A stretch of DNA of 64,000 bases from Rhodobacterales bacterium (lineage in GTDB: Bacteria; Pseudomonadota; Alphaproteobacteria; Rhodobacterales; Rhodobacteraceae). Below the pieces are notes generated by a model that was given only the letters and a program-made list of their open reading frames with translations, was not told the DNA's origin and ran no database searches. The stretch covers positions 22,717 through 86,716 of the forward strand of contig JANYFE010000051.1 of assembly GCA_025362795.1 (NCBI GenBank), read 5' to 3'. The translations under genes were made by a program, and so were the position numbers. Positions 40,078 through 49,798 of the stretch are shown in pieces. Each line of letters opens with the position of its first letter. Position 1 is the first letter of the stretch.

Positions 40078-42096
40078 TTACTCCGCCGCCAGCTTGGTTT
40101 TGGCGCGGTCCGCCTCCAAGGCGGCCAACTCACCCATCACCGCAGAGGCTCGGGCAATCGGGTTGGTCAGGTAGAAACCCCTGAACGCATTGCGGAAAGT
40201 CGCCACACCCATGTCGCGCAGTTCCAGCGGAGCCCCCGCATTCTGGGCCACTTCGTCAATCCGGCCCAGATGCGGAAACTCTGCCACGATCTTCGCCCGC
40301 AGCGCCGCCAGCGCATCCCACGGCAAGGTCGCGCCGATCTCGCCTGACAGGGCCCGCAGGATCGCCCAGTTTTCCTTGGCCTCGCCCGGTGCAAACCCCG
40401 CCCGCATCGCGAGTTGCGGCCGCCCCTCGGTGTTGACGAACAACCCGTTTTCTTCGGTATAGGCCGCCCCCGGCAGAATGATATCTGCCCGGTTTGCACC
40501 CCGGTCGCCGTGACTGCCCTGATAAATCACGAACGGCCCCGGCGCGATATCGACCTCGTCCGCGCCAAGGTTATAGATCACCTCGGCCCCCTCGACCGCT
40601 GCCGACAGCCCACCTTCCGTCACGGCACCGACGTCCATCGCGCCGACACGGGATGCGGCAGTGTGCAGGATCAAAAGCCCCGCCCCCGACATCGCCCCGG
40701 CCGCCTGGGCCGTTGCCAGAACGGCCTCACCATCAGCTTCGCACAGTGCCCCCTGCCCGACGATCACCAGCGTCTTCTTGCCCGCAAGTCCCGACACGTC
40801 CAGCATCAGCAGCGAGGCCAGGGCCGCGCGGTCGGTGCCGACATGGGTGTAGTCATAGGTCAAATCCACCGCAGGTCCGACCACCCCGATAATCGCCCCC
40901 CGCGACCAGGCTTTACGGATCCGGGCGTTCAGGACCGGCGCCTCGTCGCGCGGGTTGGTGCCGACCAGAAGGATCGCATCGGCCGTATCAATGTCCTCGA
41001 TCCGCGCTGTCCCGGCGTAGGCCGCACGGTTGCCAATGGGCAGCCTCGCCCCGTCGGTGCGGCATTCGACATGACCGCCCCGTGATTCCACCAGCAGTTT
41101 CAAGGAATAAGCCGCCTCGACCGGCACCAGATCACCCACCAGCCCGGCGACCCGCTTGCCCTGCATTGCGGCCGCCGCCGCCGCCAATGCCTCACCCCAA
41201 CCCGCACGGCGCAGCTTGCCATTCTCGCGGATATAGGGCGTGTCCAGCCGCTGGCGCCGCAACCCATCCCAGATGAAACGGGTCTTGTCGGAAATCCATT
41301 CCTCGTTCACGCCGTCATGGTTGCGCGGCAAGATCCGCATCACTTCCCGGCCCTTGGTGTCAATCCGGATGTTGCTGCCCAATGCGTCCATGACATCAAT
41401 CGACTCAGTCTTGGTCAGTTCCCAAGGCCGCGCGGTGAACGCATAGGGCTTCGACGTCAGCGCCCCCACCGGACACAGGTCAATGATATTGCCCTGCAAA
41501 TTGCTGTCCAAGGTCGCATTCAGATAAGTCGTGATCTCCGCATCCTCACCGCGGCCGGTCTGGCCCATCTGCAAGATGCCCGCCACTTCCGAGGTAAACC
41601 GCACACAGCGCGTGCACGAAATGCATCGCGTCATCTTGGTCTCGACGAGCGGCCCCAAATTCAAATCCTCAGACGCCCGCTTTGGCTCGCGGTAGCGCGA
41701 AAAATCTACGCCAAACGCCATCGCCTGATCCTGCAAGTCACACTCGCCGCCCTGATCACAGATCGGGCAATCCAAGGGATGGTTGATCAGCAGAAACTCC
41801 ATCACCCCTTCGCGGGCTTTTTTCACCATCGGCGTGTTGGTCTTGACCACCGCAGGCTCGCCATTCGGCCCCCCGCGCAAGTCCCTGACCTGCATCGCGC
41901 AGCTTGCCGCAGGCTTGGGCGGCCCGCCGATCACTTCGACCAGGCACATCCGGCAGTTCCCGGCAATCGTCAGCCGCTCGTGATAGCAGAACCGCGGAAT
42001 TTCCACCCCGGCCACTTCGGCGGCCTGAATGATGGTCATCGCGCCATCAACCTCGATCTCGATGCCGTCAATGATCAGCTTCTTGAGGGGTGCCAT
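40078..42096 (-). CDS. nuoG: NADH-quinone oxidoreductase subunit G
   Basis: 672 residues from ATG 42096 ([18 protein letters not shown]). N-terminal 2Fe-2S ferredoxin ([21 protein letters not shown]), then [19 protein letters not shown], and [10 protein letters not shown] with a later CPVGAL. The C-terminal half is a molybdopterin-oxidoreductase-like domain that is not catalytic in complex I. The lengths match the shorter alphaproteobacterial Nqo3 type. The start overlaps the small MCYGG protein by 22 nt. Confidence 0.96.
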   Translation of the reverse strand: MAPLKKLIIDGIEIEVDGAMTIIQAAEVAGVEIPRFCYHERLTIAGNCRMCLVEVIGGPPKPAASCAMQVRDLRGGPNGEPAVVKTNTPMVKKAREGVMEFLLINHPLDCPICDQGGECDLQDQAMAFGVDFSRYREPKRASEDLNLGPLVETKMTRCISCTRCVRFTSEVAGILQMGQTGRGEDAEITTYLNATLDSNLQGNIIDLCPVGALTSKPYAFTARPWELTKTESIDVMDALGSNIRIDTKGREVMRILPRNHDGVNEEWISDKTRFIWDGLRRQRLDTPYIRENGKLRRAGWGEALAAAAAAMQGKRVAGLVGDLVPVEAAYSLKLLVESRGGHVECRTDGARLPIGNRAAYAGTARIEDIDTADAILLVGTNPRDEAPVLNARIRKAWSRGAIIGVVGPAVDLTYDYTHVGTDRAALASLLMLDVSGLAGKKTLVIVGQGALCEADGEAVLATAQAAGAMSGAGLLILHTAASRVGAMDVGAVTEGGLSAAVEGAEVIYNLGADEVDIAPGPFVIYQGSHGDRGANRADIILPGAAYTEENGLFVNTEGRPQLAMRAGFAPGEAKENWAILRALSGEIGATLPWDALAALRAKIVAEFPHLGRIDEVAQNAGAPLELRDMGVATFRNAFRGFYLTNPIARASAVMGELAALEADRAKTKLAAE

Positions 42097-42269
42097 TCGC
42101 CTGGTCCTTCCACTTGCTTCCGCCGGAACAATGCCACCAGCCGCGCCCACAGGCCGCCCGGCAACACATCGCCCGCTACTTCCGATTTATCCTGCCCAAA
42201 GGCAACGTCTTTCACGTGCGCCCGAGTGTCGCGCAGCATGTATTTCGGATCAATCCCGCCATAACACAT
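42075..42269 (-). CDS. small conserved protein upstream of nuoG
   Basis: 64 residues from ATG 42269 ([19 protein letters not shown]). An internal hydrophobic patch ([11 protein letters not shown]) is too short to be a membrane segment. It overlaps nuoG by 22 nt and starts four bases after the damaged methyltransferase gene. The N-terminal [13 protein letters not shown] pattern seems familiar from short proteins in related genomes, but I cannot assign a role. Confidence 0.6.
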   Translation of the reverse strand: MCYGGIDPKYMLRDTRAHVKDVAFGQDKSEVAGDVLPGGLWARLVALFRRKQVEGPGEWHPSRS

Positions 42270-42273
42270 CGCC

Positions 42274-43076
42274 CTACTCCGCCCCCTCACCCGCAGACCC
42301 CTCGCCAACCCGCGAATGGGTCGGCTTGTGGACCTGAGCCTTGTCGATCACCACTATGGAATCATGCACGTGCAGCCCTGCGACTTGCAAGGCCAGGTCC
42401 GGATGAGCCAGCGGTTCCTGATGATACCAATGATGCATGTCAGCGATGCACAGACGCACGAAATCGAAAAAGTTATCGCGCGAGCCATAGCCGCCGCCGA
42501 ACTTTTTCCAATACGCGGTGTGCAGATCCTCGATCATGTAGATCCCGCCGGGCGACAACAGCGGAAACAGCGCCAAAAGGCTGGCACGGATATGCGCCAT
42601 CACGTGACTGCCATCGTCCAGAATCACGTCCACACCGCCCATTTCCGCGACAACCCGTCGCAGGAAATCCGGGTCATCCTGCGACCCGATCCGCACCTGG
42701 CCCGATTGCCCATCATAGGCCGCACAGGCCGGGTCGATATCCACCCCAAAAATCACGGCATCCGGGCCGAAATAGCGGCGCCACATCGCCAGACTGCCAC
42801 CTTGCGACACGCCGATTTCCAGAAACCGCAACCGGGCGTTGGTCCGGCTGCGCCACGGGCCGAAATAACGCTCGTAGAGTGGCAGGTAGTGGTGCCATTT
42901 GTGAACAAGGCTGGGTGCCATTTGTGAACAAGGCTGCCGGTGATCCCGGTGTAGATGTCCAAAAGGTCGCCCTGCGGCCCGTATTTTTCAGTAATGTCGC
43001 CCGCGATGTCCTTGCCCGCGAAAGCAAATCCAGCAATGTCGGCCCGCGCATGCCTTGGCCGCAGCAGACTTTTAAT
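42274..43076 (-). pseudogene. SAM-dependent methyltransferase guest gene, frameshifted by a 23-bp tandem duplication
   Basis: The main frame (42274-42921) encodes 215 residues with class I methyltransferase motifs: RFLEIGVSQGGSLAMWRRYF, VIFGVDIDP, VDVILDDGSH, GGIYMIEDLHTAYW. Upstream, another frame reads ARADIAGFAFAGKDIAG, then GPQGDLLDIYTGITGSLVHKWH. Collapsing the exact repeat 42891-42913/42914-42936 joins them as GSLVHKWHHYLPLYERYF, so the gene was recently intact. The upstream frame has no ATG, GTG or TTG; ATT at 43076 (IKSLLRPRH) is the best candidate, so the start may also be damaged. A shortened product from the ATG at 42921 is conceivable. It lies between the DUF3291 pair and nuoG. 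Confidence 0.75.
42891..42936. repeat. exact 23-bp tandem duplication
   Basis: Bases 42891-42913 are repeated without mismatch at 42914-42936. The period, 23, is not a multiple of three, so it shifts the methyltransferase frame. One unit restores the protein. Confidence 0.93.
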
Positions 43077-43095
43077 GCGCCAACCAGCCCTTCGC

Positions 43096-43599
43096 TTACC
43101 CCGCTGCCGTTTGGCCGCACGCCCGTTCTTGCCACAGCCGCACCTCTTTCAACCAGGTCCAGCCAAACGCTGTATCGCTTGCACCATGTTCGCTCAGAAG
43201 GCGATGCCGCGCCAGCCCCTCCGCGACCGTTGGCTGCTGCCCGACTGGCACCCACCACATCACCAGATTGGAATTGCCGACCGCATCATACCATTCCGCC
43301 CGCCGCGCATAGAACTGGCGGTGAACCGTGTTCCACACAAAATGCTCCAAACAGGCCGCGTCGCGCCAGACTGACAGAGTTGCTGCCATGCGCGGATTGC
43401 CCCCAAAGGCGCCGCCCGTATCATTCTGTGCATGATCCATTTCGTCGTCGGGCAATCGCCAGACGAACCCGGGGCTTTGCGCGGCAAGACCGTTCACCAG
43501 ACCAAGCCCCTCGACAAAGTCGCGCACCCGGGGATCGTCCCAGTCATGCTTCAACTCGCCAAAGTTCAACTCCGCCAAATGATGTCCTGCAGGCTGCAT
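43096..43599 (-). CDS. DUF3291 protein (copy B) in nuo operon
   Basis: 167 residues from ATG 43599 (MQPAGHHLAELNFGELKHD). DUF3291 is a dimeric alpha/beta-barrel family related to antibiotic-biosynthesis monooxygenases. Marks: ALSP-type core SPGFVWRLPDDE, LEHFVWNTVHRQFYARRAEW, WWVPVGQQPTVAEGLAR. About half identical by eye to the upstream copy A, which ends two bases earlier; a tandem duplication is clear. Function unknown. Confidence 0.85.
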   Translation of the reverse strand: MQPAGHHLAELNFGELKHDWDDPRVRDFVEGLGLVNGLAAQSPGFVWRLPDDEMDHAQNDTGGAFGGNPRMAATLSVWRDAACLEHFVWNTVHRQFYARRAEWYDAVGNSNLVMWWVPVGQQPTVAEGLARHRLLSEHGASDTAFGWTWLKEVRLWQERACGQTAAG

Positions 43600-43601
43600 C
43601 G

Positions 43602-44102
43602 CTACTCCGCCGCCCGTGGTGTGCAGGCCCGTTCGCGCCACAGCCGCGCCTCTTTCAACCAGGCCCAGCCGAACGCCGCGTCACTCGCCCCATATTCGCG
43701 CAAGTGGTCCAGCCGTGCCAGCGCCTCATCCAGTGTCGGTCTGTGCCCCTCCGGCACCCACCACAAGACAAAATGCATCTTTCCCAGCACTTCGAACCAC
43801 TCTGACCGCCGCTCATAAAACTGACGGTGCACGGTGTTCCAGACAAAGGCCTCCAGCGTCTCGACGCTTTGCCAAACCGTCAGGTTCGACACATATTGCG
43901 GATCTCCGGCAATTTTGGCCTCGGTATTCCCCGTCCCCGGCTCGCCTGAGCCTTCCATCATCCAGACGAACCCCGGCATCCGCTTGCCCAGACCATTGAT
44001 CCGGTCCAGCGCCGCCATAAAATCGGCGACGCGCGGATCATCGGTCGGGGCCAGCAGACGCCCGACATTCAACTCAGCCAGATGATATCCCGGTCTGCTC
44101 AT
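43602..44102 (-). CDS. DUF3291 protein (copy A) in nuo operon
   Basis: 166 residues. MSRPGYHLAELNVGRLLAP, MPGFVWMMEGSGEP, LEAFVWNTVHRQFYERRSEW and LWWVPEGHRPTLDEALARL match copy B segment by segment. The Trp/His/Tyr-rich pocket residues are kept in both copies. It follows the DUF5333 gene by one base and precedes copy B by two. Confidence 0.85.
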   Translation of the reverse strand: MSRPGYHLAELNVGRLLAPTDDPRVADFMAALDRINGLGKRMPGFVWMMEGSGEPGTGNTEAKIAGDPQYVSNLTVWQSVETLEAFVWNTVHRQFYERRSEWFEVLGKMHFVLWWVPEGHRPTLDEALARLDHLREYGASDAAFGWAWLKEARLWRERACTPRAAE

Positions 44103-44103
44103 G

Positions 44104-44517
44104 CTATTCCTTCAACAGCGACCCCAGCAACGTGCCCTTGGCAATCTCAGCCCGGCCGACCGCGCAATAACTTGCACCATCGCCCTCGACCGCCCCGGCG
44201 CTGGCCAGATAGGCCACCGCCGCCGCTTTGACCCTTGCCTTCTGCACCTTGTCTTTCAGGAACAGTTTGACCTCGGCCTCGGTATAGCCCTTGCCCTCTG
44301 CATAGGACTTCAATGCCAGCATCTTGTCGAACACCACGAACATCCGCGCCGAGATTGCCGGGCAGTTGTTGCGGATCAGATCACCCTCCGCCGCTGCAAT
44401 CAGCTGTTCGTTGATATGCTGTTCTTCCGGCAGCGGCACCTTGGCCTCTGCACTTGCCACAGCCGACAACGACATCAAAGCCGAGCCGGCAACAGCGCAA
44501 AACCAGAATTTAGACAT
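44104..44517 (-). CDS. DUF5333 domain protein (exported)
   Basis: 137 residues from ATG 44517, with RBS-like AAGGG upstream. Signal peptide FWFCAVAGSALMSLSAVASA. Mature part: LPEEQHINEQLIAAAEGDLIRNNC and KGYTEAEVKLFLKDK. DUF5333 proteins are known as regular nuo-operon companions in Rhodobacterales, without known function. 160 bp of apparently non-coding sequence separates it from the lipoprotein gene upstream, the longest gap in the operon between 45 and 52 kb, so an internal promoter is possible. Confidence 0.78.
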   Translation of the reverse strand: MSKFWFCAVAGSALMSLSAVASAEAKVPLPEEQHINEQLIAAAEGDLIRNNCPAISARMFVVFDKMLALKSYAEGKGYTEAEVKLFLKDKVQKARVKAAAVAYLASAGAVEGDGASYCAVGRAEIAKGTLLGSLLKE

Positions 44518-44678
44518 AGGCGTAACACCCTTGATCCGTCGCACCCGGGCCGCACCTTTCCGGGCGCTGTTCACTTGCGGCAGGGCCAAGGCTGACGAAT
44601 TTGCGCCTGACATGCCATAACATGGGTCTGTCATGTGATTGGTCTGGGCGAAACCACGCTCGACGGGCGCTGGCACAG

Positions 44679-45047
44679 TCATTGGCAGCCCTCCTCGAAT
44701 ATCCAAGAGGCCGGCACCGAAAACCGCCCCATAGCCGTCGGGTTCAGCAGGCGGTGATAGACATCGCAATACCGGGTCGCGACCTCTTTTGCGACCAACC
44801 CATCTGAATAATCCAGATCCGGCCCATCCGCCCGCGTCACCCGCAAAAACACGCCACGCGTGCCTTGCTGCCGCCCCACGTCATAGTGATGGCTCCCCAG
44901 CACAACCGATGTTGCCCGACCATCCGCAGGCGGCAAAGTCAGCGGCCGGGACGGTGCATTGCCACAGGCCGACAACGCCAGTCCAAACCCAAGCAAGCCC
45001 ACAGCCACTCTGGCCGTCCGCTGCACCAGAGCCGGCCTTGCCTGCAT
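44679..45047 (-). CDS. putative lipoprotein in nuo operon (after nuoF)
   Basis: 122 residues. Lipoprotein signal VGLLGFGLALSAC with lipobox LSAC. Mature domain: SHHYDVGRQQGTRGVFLRV and VATRYCDVYHRLLNP, ending EEGCQ. Three bases after the nuoF stop. Not recognised; a second, unrelated lipoprotein of the operon lies between nuoG and nuoH. Confidence 0.7.
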   Translation of the reverse strand: MQARPALVQRTARVAVGLLGFGLALSACGNAPSRPLTLPPADGRATSVVLGSHHYDVGRQQGTRGVFLRVTRADGPDLDYSDGLVAKEVATRYCDVYHRLLNPTAMGRFSVPASWIFEEGCQ

Positions 45048-45050
45048 CCG

Positions 45051-46346
45051 TTACTCCGCCGCCATCGCGCCCATGCGACCGGTGCGCTTTGCCTTGATCC
45101 GGTCCTCGATCTCGCCCCGGAACGCCCGCACCAGCCCCTGAATAGGCCAGGCCGCCGCATCGCCAAGTGCGCAGATCGTGTGGCCTTCGACCTGCTTGGT
45201 GACCGACAACAGCATGTCGATTTCTTCAACCTCGGCATCGCCGCGCACCAGACGGTCCATCACGCGCATCATCCAGCCGGTGCCTTCGCGGCACGGCGTA
45301 CATTGGCCGCAGCTTTCGTGCTTGTAGAACTTCGACAGCCGCCAGATCGCCTTGATCACGTCCGTCGATTGATCCATCACGATCACCGCCGCCGTGCCCA
45401 GACCCGATTTCTGATCCTTCAGCCAGTCGAAATCCATGATTGCGTCTTCGCACTGCGCCGCCGTCAGCAGCGGCACGGACGAGCCGCCCGGAATGACCGC
45501 CTTCAGGTTTTTCCAGCCGCCCCGTACCCCACCGCAATGCTCATCCAGCAACTCGCGCAACGGAATCGACATCACTTCCTCGACCACGCACGGATTGTTC
45601 ACGTGACCCGAAATCCCGAAAATCTTGGTTCCCACGTTGTTGGGCCGCCCGAAACCGGCAAACCACTCCGGCCCGCGCCGCAAAATCGTCGGCACCACCG
45701 CAATCGACTCCACGTTGTTCACCGTGGTCGGGCAGCCATACAGACCCGATCCCGCCGGAAACGGCGGCTTCATGCGCGGCATGCCCTTCTTGCCCTCAAG
45801 GCTTTCCAAAAGAGCGGTTTCCTCGCCGCAAATATACGCCCCCGCACCGTGATGCAGGTAAATGTCGAAATCATAGCCTGACTTGGCTGCGTTCCGGCCG
45901 ACCAGGCCATCGTCGTAGGCCTCATCAATCGCCGCCTGCAAAGCCTCGCGCTCGCGGATGTATTCGCCGCGAATATAGATGTAGCAGGCATTCGCCCCCA
46001 TCGCGAAGGACGCGATCAGACAGCCCTCGATCAACGTATGCGGATCGTGCCGCATGATCTCGCGGTCCTTGCAGGTGCCGGGCTCAGATTCGTCGGCGTT
46101 CACCACCAGATAGCTGGGCCGCCCATCCGAAACCTTGGGCATGAAGCTCCACTTCAACCCCGTTGGAAACCCCGCCCCGCCCCGTCCGCGCAAGCCACTG
46201 GCCTTCATCAGCTCGACGATCTTGTCGCGTCCCTGCGCCAGAATGCCGGCCGTGCCATCCCAATGCCCACGCTTCTTGGCACCCGCCAGCGAGCGATCAT
46301 GCATCCCGTACAGATTGGTAAAGATGCGGTCCTGATCCTTGAGCAT
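45051..46346 (-). CDS. nuoF: NADH-quinone oxidoreductase subunit F
   Basis: 431 residues. Binds NADH and FMN and carries the N3 cluster: [16 protein letters not shown] (FMN/NADH glycine-rich loop), [36 protein letters not shown], and the 4Fe-4S ligands [12 protein letters not shown] with a later HTICALGD. Length and motifs are standard. 36 bp after the DUF5337 gene. Confidence 0.97.
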   Translation of the reverse strand: MLKDQDRIFTNLYGMHDRSLAGAKKRGHWDGTAGILAQGRDKIVELMKASGLRGRGGAGFPTGLKWSFMPKVSDGRPSYLVVNADESEPGTCKDREIMRHDPHTLIEGCLIASFAMGANACYIYIRGEYIREREALQAAIDEAYDDGLVGRNAAKSGYDFDIYLHHGAGAYICGEETALLESLEGKKGMPRMKPPFPAGSGLYGCPTTVNNVESIAVVPTILRRGPEWFAGFGRPNNVGTKIFGISGHVNNPCVVEEVMSIPLRELLDEHCGGVRGGWKNLKAVIPGGSSVPLLTAAQCEDAIMDFDWLKDQKSGLGTAAVIVMDQSTDVIKAIWRLSKFYKHESCGQCTPCREGTGWMMRVMDRLVRGDAEVEEIDMLLSVTKQVEGHTICALGDAAAWPIQGLVRAFRGEIEDRIKAKRTGRMGAMAAE

Positions 46347-46382
46347 GCGCCCGTTCCTTTTACTTCGGTCCCGAAAGACCCC

Positions 46383-46613
46383 TTAACCCTGACGTTTCCG
46401 CCAAATCCGATATGTCGCGATCAGCGCCCAGATGAATGCGGCCAAAGCCGAAAGATCACCCAGCAAGATATACTTCGGCGGCCAGCCCATCTGCCCGCCC
46501 AGCCACTGAAATCCCATCCAGCCGATCATCGCGCCCGCAATGACCAGTGCAACCAGCCGCACCTCGGCCACGTTCGCCTTGTCGTTGGGACCGACGGCCA
46601 CCTCAGTAGTCAT
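46383..46613 (-). CDS. DUF5337 membrane protein
   Basis: 76 residues from ATG 46613. Two transmembrane helices: LVALVIAGAMIGWMGFQWLGG and YILLGDLSALAAFIWALIATY, ending in YRIWRKRQG, as in the DUF5337 proteins found in Rhodobacterales nuo operons. Overlaps the upstream gene by 11 nt. Could sit beside the membrane arm, but this is untested. Confidence 0.82.
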   Translation of the reverse strand: MTTEVAVGPNDKANVAEVRLVALVIAGAMIGWMGFQWLGGQMGWPPKYILLGDLSALAAFIWALIATYRIWRKRQG

Positions 46614-47262
46614 TGGTCTTGGCACGCCGCAGGAATTCCGCAACCCCAACCTCGCCGATCAGCTTGGCCTGCCGCACCCATTTGTCCCGCGTGACCCGGC
46701 CCTTGAAGCCTTTCAGATTGCCATCCATCCAGGCAATCTCGCCGCCACCCCAGCCTGCGATCTGGTCGAAGTGGAAAATCCCCAACTCGTGGCACAGCTT
46801 TTCCAGGCCCGGTCCGATACCTTCCAGCACCTGCAGGTCATCGCCCTTGCCACCCCGTGGCCCAGACAAGGCAACCGGTTTGGCAAGCACGCCGCCGACG
46901 ACAGGTTCAGGCGCAGGGGCTACCATCACAGGTGCAGCCATCACTGGCGCTGCCATCGCAGGTGCCACCACAACAGGCGCGGCAGCCTGCACTGGCGCAG
47001 CACTCTCAGCCGCGTGCCCATGCCCAGCATCATGCCCGTGGTCTTCATGCCCGTGGTCTTCATGGCCACCCGCTGCGGGGGCACCCCAGAACATCCCCAG
47101 CAGCACGCCAAACACCAGAAACACGAAAATCCCGACCAGCACGGCCGCCGCCATGCCGGTATCGCCGATCCAGCGGGCCAGAATGGCCGCAATGACCCCC
47201 GCCACCGCCGCGATCAGCCAACCGTTTGGCCAGCCGCCGTCCTCATTGCTTGCGCCCGACAT
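46603..47262 (-). CDS. helix-hairpin-helix protein of nuo operon with membrane anchor and His-rich linker
   Basis: 219 residues. Two N-terminal transmembrane segments (WLIAAVAGVIAAILARWIG, AAAVLVGIFVFLVFGVLLGM), then a His/Asp/Glu linker (GGHEDHGHEDHGHDAGHGH), an Ala/Pro/Val stretch, and a C-terminal domain DDLQVLEGIGPGLEKLCHELG with FDQIAGWGGGEIAWMD. The last part is the helix-hairpin-helix fold annotated in relatives as an NADH:ubiquinone oxidoreductase-associated protein. The linker could bind Ni, Zn or Cu. 12 bp after nuoE. Confidence 0.78.
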   Translation of the reverse strand: MSGASNEDGGWPNGWLIAAVAGVIAAILARWIGDTGMAAAVLVGIFVFLVFGVLLGMFWGAPAAGGHEDHGHEDHGHDAGHGHAAESAAPVQAAAPVVVAPAMAAPVMAAPVMVAPAPEPVVGGVLAKPVALSGPRGGKGDDLQVLEGIGPGLEKLCHELGIFHFDQIAGWGGGEIAWMDGNLKGFKGRVTRDKWVRQAKLIGEVGVAEFLRRAKTNDY

Positions 47263-47274
47263 TCCCCGCCCCCC

Positions 47275-47997
47275 TTACGCTTTCACCTTGTCCTGCAACC
47301 ACGGCGTCAGGATCGGCACTTCCGTCCCGTCAATCCGCTTGACCGTATCCTTCAAATCCACCGCCCGCTGTGCCGACGCATTGTATTGCGTCCGCCCGGA
47401 TTCAAAATCCTTGAGGCTGGTCAGCCCCGACAAGGGCTCGCACGAATACCGCCCGTTCTGCGGTCCTGCCACCGGAACCTCACCGTTCGAGAATCGCCCG
47501 ATCAACTCCCGCAACTTCGCAGGCGTCAGATCCTCGTAATAATCCTTGCCGATCTGCGCCATCGGCGCATTGGTGCAGGCCCCAAGGCACTCGACCTCTT
47601 CCCACGAAAACTTGCCATCGGCAGAGACGGCATGAGCGGCAGGCGCGATCATTTCCTTGCACACCGCCACCAGATCCTCCGCCCCGCAGATCATGCAGGA
47701 TGTCGTGCCGCAAATCTGGATATGCGCAATAGAACCAACCGGTTGCAACTGGAACATGAAGTAGAACGTCGCCACTTCCAACGCCCGGATATAGGCCATC
47801 CCCAGCATGGTTGCGACGAGTTCGATCGCAGGCCGCGACAACCACCCCTCCTGCTCCTGCGCCCGCCACAGCAGCGGAATGATGGCACTGGCCTGCCGCC
47901 CCTCGGGATACTTGGAAATCTGCCCCTGCGCCCATTCAAGGTTGGCGGCGGTAAAGGCAAACGAGGCGGGTTGTTCTTTGTGAAGGCGGCGTAGCAT
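47275..47997 (-). CDS. nuoE: NADH-quinone oxidoreductase subunit E
   Basis: 240 residues from ATG 47997 ([19 protein letters not shown]). The thioredoxin-like domain binds cluster N1a: [13 protein letters not shown] and [10 protein letters not shown]. The C-terminal 70 residues ([10 protein letters not shown]..., [17 protein letters not shown]) are the usual alphaproteobacterial extension. Preceded, 11 bp upstream, by a guest membrane protein gene. Confidence 0.95.
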   Translation of the reverse strand: MLRRLHKEQPASFAFTAANLEWAQGQISKYPEGRQASAIIPLLWRAQEQEGWLSRPAIELVATMLGMAYIRALEVATFYFMFQLQPVGSIAHIQICGTTSCMICGAEDLVAVCKEMIAPAAHAVSADGKFSWEEVECLGACTNAPMAQIGKDYYEDLTPAKLRELIGRFSNGEVPVAGPQNGRYSCEPLSGLTSLKDFESGRTQYNASAQRAVDLKDTVKRIDGTEVPILTPWLQDKVKA

Positions 47998-48008
47998 TGT
48001 TTTCTCAC

Positions 48009-48563
48009 TTATTTGATTAGCTGCCACGTATCTTGGCTGTTGCCACCAACGACCACGTAAGCCTCAAATTGCCCCCCTCTGGGCTGAACGTGAAGGAAAT
48101 CAGGCGCGAAGGGGGAATTTGCTGATTGTATGCGGAACCTGTCGGAATATTTGACGTATTGCGTAAGGTCCAAGGCCGCAACTTCGCTTTTCAACGCAAC
48201 TGTTGCCATCTCTGGCATACCAAGTGCGGTCTTCATGGCAGTTACATCGGCCGGAAGAAAGTTCTGGTGTGCGTAAGCGGTCTGCCCATTGCCAAGATCC
48301 ACTTTATGCGCTTCTTTAATTGCTTGCCATGCAGACCATTCGCCCCCGAACCAAAGAACACCCACAGCCAAAGCAATTACCGCTCCCACAGCGGTAGTCA
48401 CTAGCTTCCAAATCGTCAGACCCTGGTTTGCGCGATCCGACGCCCGCTTGAGAAGGTCATTCTTTTCCTTCTGAGCGGCAAGCTCTATTGTGATCTCGGC
48501 AATAAGTTCATCTTTGTCTGCGGCAGTGAGCGAACGTATATCCGTGGCAGTTTGTATCCTCAC
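48009..48563 (-). CDS. single-span membrane protein of unknown function, lower GC, between nuoD and nuoE
   Basis: 184 residues from GTG 48563, which shares GTGA with the nuoD stop. Predicted: Asp/Glu/Lys-rich helix ([22 protein letters not shown]), one transmembrane segment ([20 protein letters not shown]), then a soluble periplasmic or cytosolic domain of about 110 residues. No family recognised. Its bases are visibly poorer in G+C than every neighbour and its codon use differs, suggesting recent acquisition into the operon with preservation of the overlap. Confidence 0.65.
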   Translation of the reverse strand: MRIQTATDIRSLTAADKDELIAEITIELAAQKEKNDLLKRASDRANQGLTIWKLVTTAVGAVIALAVGVLWFGGEWSAWQAIKEAHKVDLGNGQTAYAHQNFLPADVTAMKTALGMPEMATVALKSEVAALDLTQYVKYSDRFRIQSANSPFAPDFLHVQPRGGQFEAYVVVGGNSQDTWQLIK

Positions 48564-49798
48564 CGGTCCACCTCCCCAAACACAATGTCCATTGTCCCGA
48601 TGATCGCACTCACATCCGCCAGCTGGTGCCCGACGCACATGTAGTCCAGCGCCTGCAAGTGCAGGAACCCCGGCGCGCGCAGTTTGGCGCGGTAGGGTTT
48701 GTTGGTGCCGTCCGCCACCATATACACCCCGAACTCGCCTTTCGGCGCCTCGACCGCTGCATAAACTTCACCGGCAGGCACATGGAACCCTTCGGTATAA
48801 AGCTTGAAATGGTGGATCAGCGCTTCCATCGACGTCTTCATCTCGCTCCGCACCGGCGGCGTCAGCTTGCCCCGCGCCAGAATGTCACCCTTCTCAACCC
48901 GCAGCTTGGCGATGCATTGCTTGATGATGCGGGTACTTTCCGCCATCTCTGCCATCCGGCACAGATAGCGGTCATAGCAGTCGCCGTTCTTGCCGACCGG
49001 GATCTTGAAGTCGAATTCGTCATAGCATTCATAGGGTTGCGAACGGCGCAAATCCCAGGCCAGCCCCGACCCCCGCGCCATCACGCCCGAAAATCCCCAG
49101 TCCTGCACATCCTGTTCGTTGATGATGCCGATGTTCGCATTGCGCTGCTTGAAAATCCGGTTCTCGGTCAACAGCCCGTGCAGATCGTCCAGCACGCGCG
49201 GAAACTCATCCGCCCAGACGTCGATATCATCAATCAACTGCGGCGTCAGATCCTGATGCACGCCACCGGGCCGGAAATACGCTGCATGTAAGCGAGCCCC
49301 CGAAGCCCGCTCGTAAAACACCATCAGCTTTTCGCGTTCCTCAAACCCCCACAACGGCGGCGTCAGCGCGCCTACGTCCATCGCCTGCGTCGTGGTGTTC
49401 AGGATGTGGTTTAGAACCCGGCCAATCTCGCAAAACAGCACCCGGATCAGACTGGCGCGCCGAGGGATCACAACCCCCGTCAACCGCTCGATCGCCAGAC
49501 ACCAGGCATGTTCCTGATTCATCGGCGCGACATAGTCCAACCGGTCCAGATAAGGCAGGTTCTGCAAATAAGTGCGCGATTCCATCAGCTTTTCGGTGCC
49601 ACGGTGCAACAGCCCGATATGCGGATCGCAGCGTTCGACAATCTCGCCGTCCAGTTCCAGCACCAACCGCAAAACGCCATGCGCTGCAGGGTGTTGCGGG
49701 CCGAAGTTGATGTTGAAATTGCGGATCCGCTGCTCGCCGGTCAGCAGATCGACCGAGCCATCGTCATAGGCATTCGCCCGAATATCGCCGTCCATCAT
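48560..49798 (-). CDS. nuoD: NADH-quinone oxidoreductase subunit D
   Basis: 412 residues. The quinone site is formed by [21 protein letters not shown] (conserved His) and [19 protein letters not shown] (Tyr). [13 protein letters not shown] and PGGVHQDL are also present, and the C-terminus is [14 protein letters not shown], as in all NuoD. The ATG overlaps the last codon of the sulfotransferase fragment (ATGA). Confidence 0.97.
   Translation of the reverse strand: MMDGDIRANAYDDGSVDLLTGEQRIRNFNINFGPQHPAAHGVLRLVLELDGEIVERCDPHIGLLHRGTEKLMESRTYLQNLPYLDRLDYVAPMNQEHAWCLAIERLTGVVIPRRASLIRVLFCEIGRVLNHILNTTTQAMDVGALTPPLWGFEEREKLMVFYERASGARLHAAYFRPGGVHQDLTPQLIDDIDVWADEFPRVLDDLHGLLTENRIFKQRNANIGIINEQDVQDWGFSGVMARGSGLAWDLRRSQPYECYDEFDFKIPVGKNGDCYDRYLCRMAEMAESTRIIKQCIAKLRVEKGDILARGKLTPPVRSEMKTSMEALIHHFKLYTEGFHVPAGEVYAAVEAPKGEFGVYMVADGTNKPYRAKLRAPGFLHLQALDYMCVGHQLADVSAIIGTMDIVFGEVDR

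Noticed and set aside
42713..43258. 181-codon minus-strand frame across the methyltransferase N-terminus
   Set aside because: Out of frame with both the DUF3291 gene and the methyltransferase; the reconstructed methyltransferase explains this DNA.
44518..44678. longer DUF5333 reading frame starting at 44769
   Set aside because: It would overlap the lipoprotein gene and bury the clear signal peptide at 44517.
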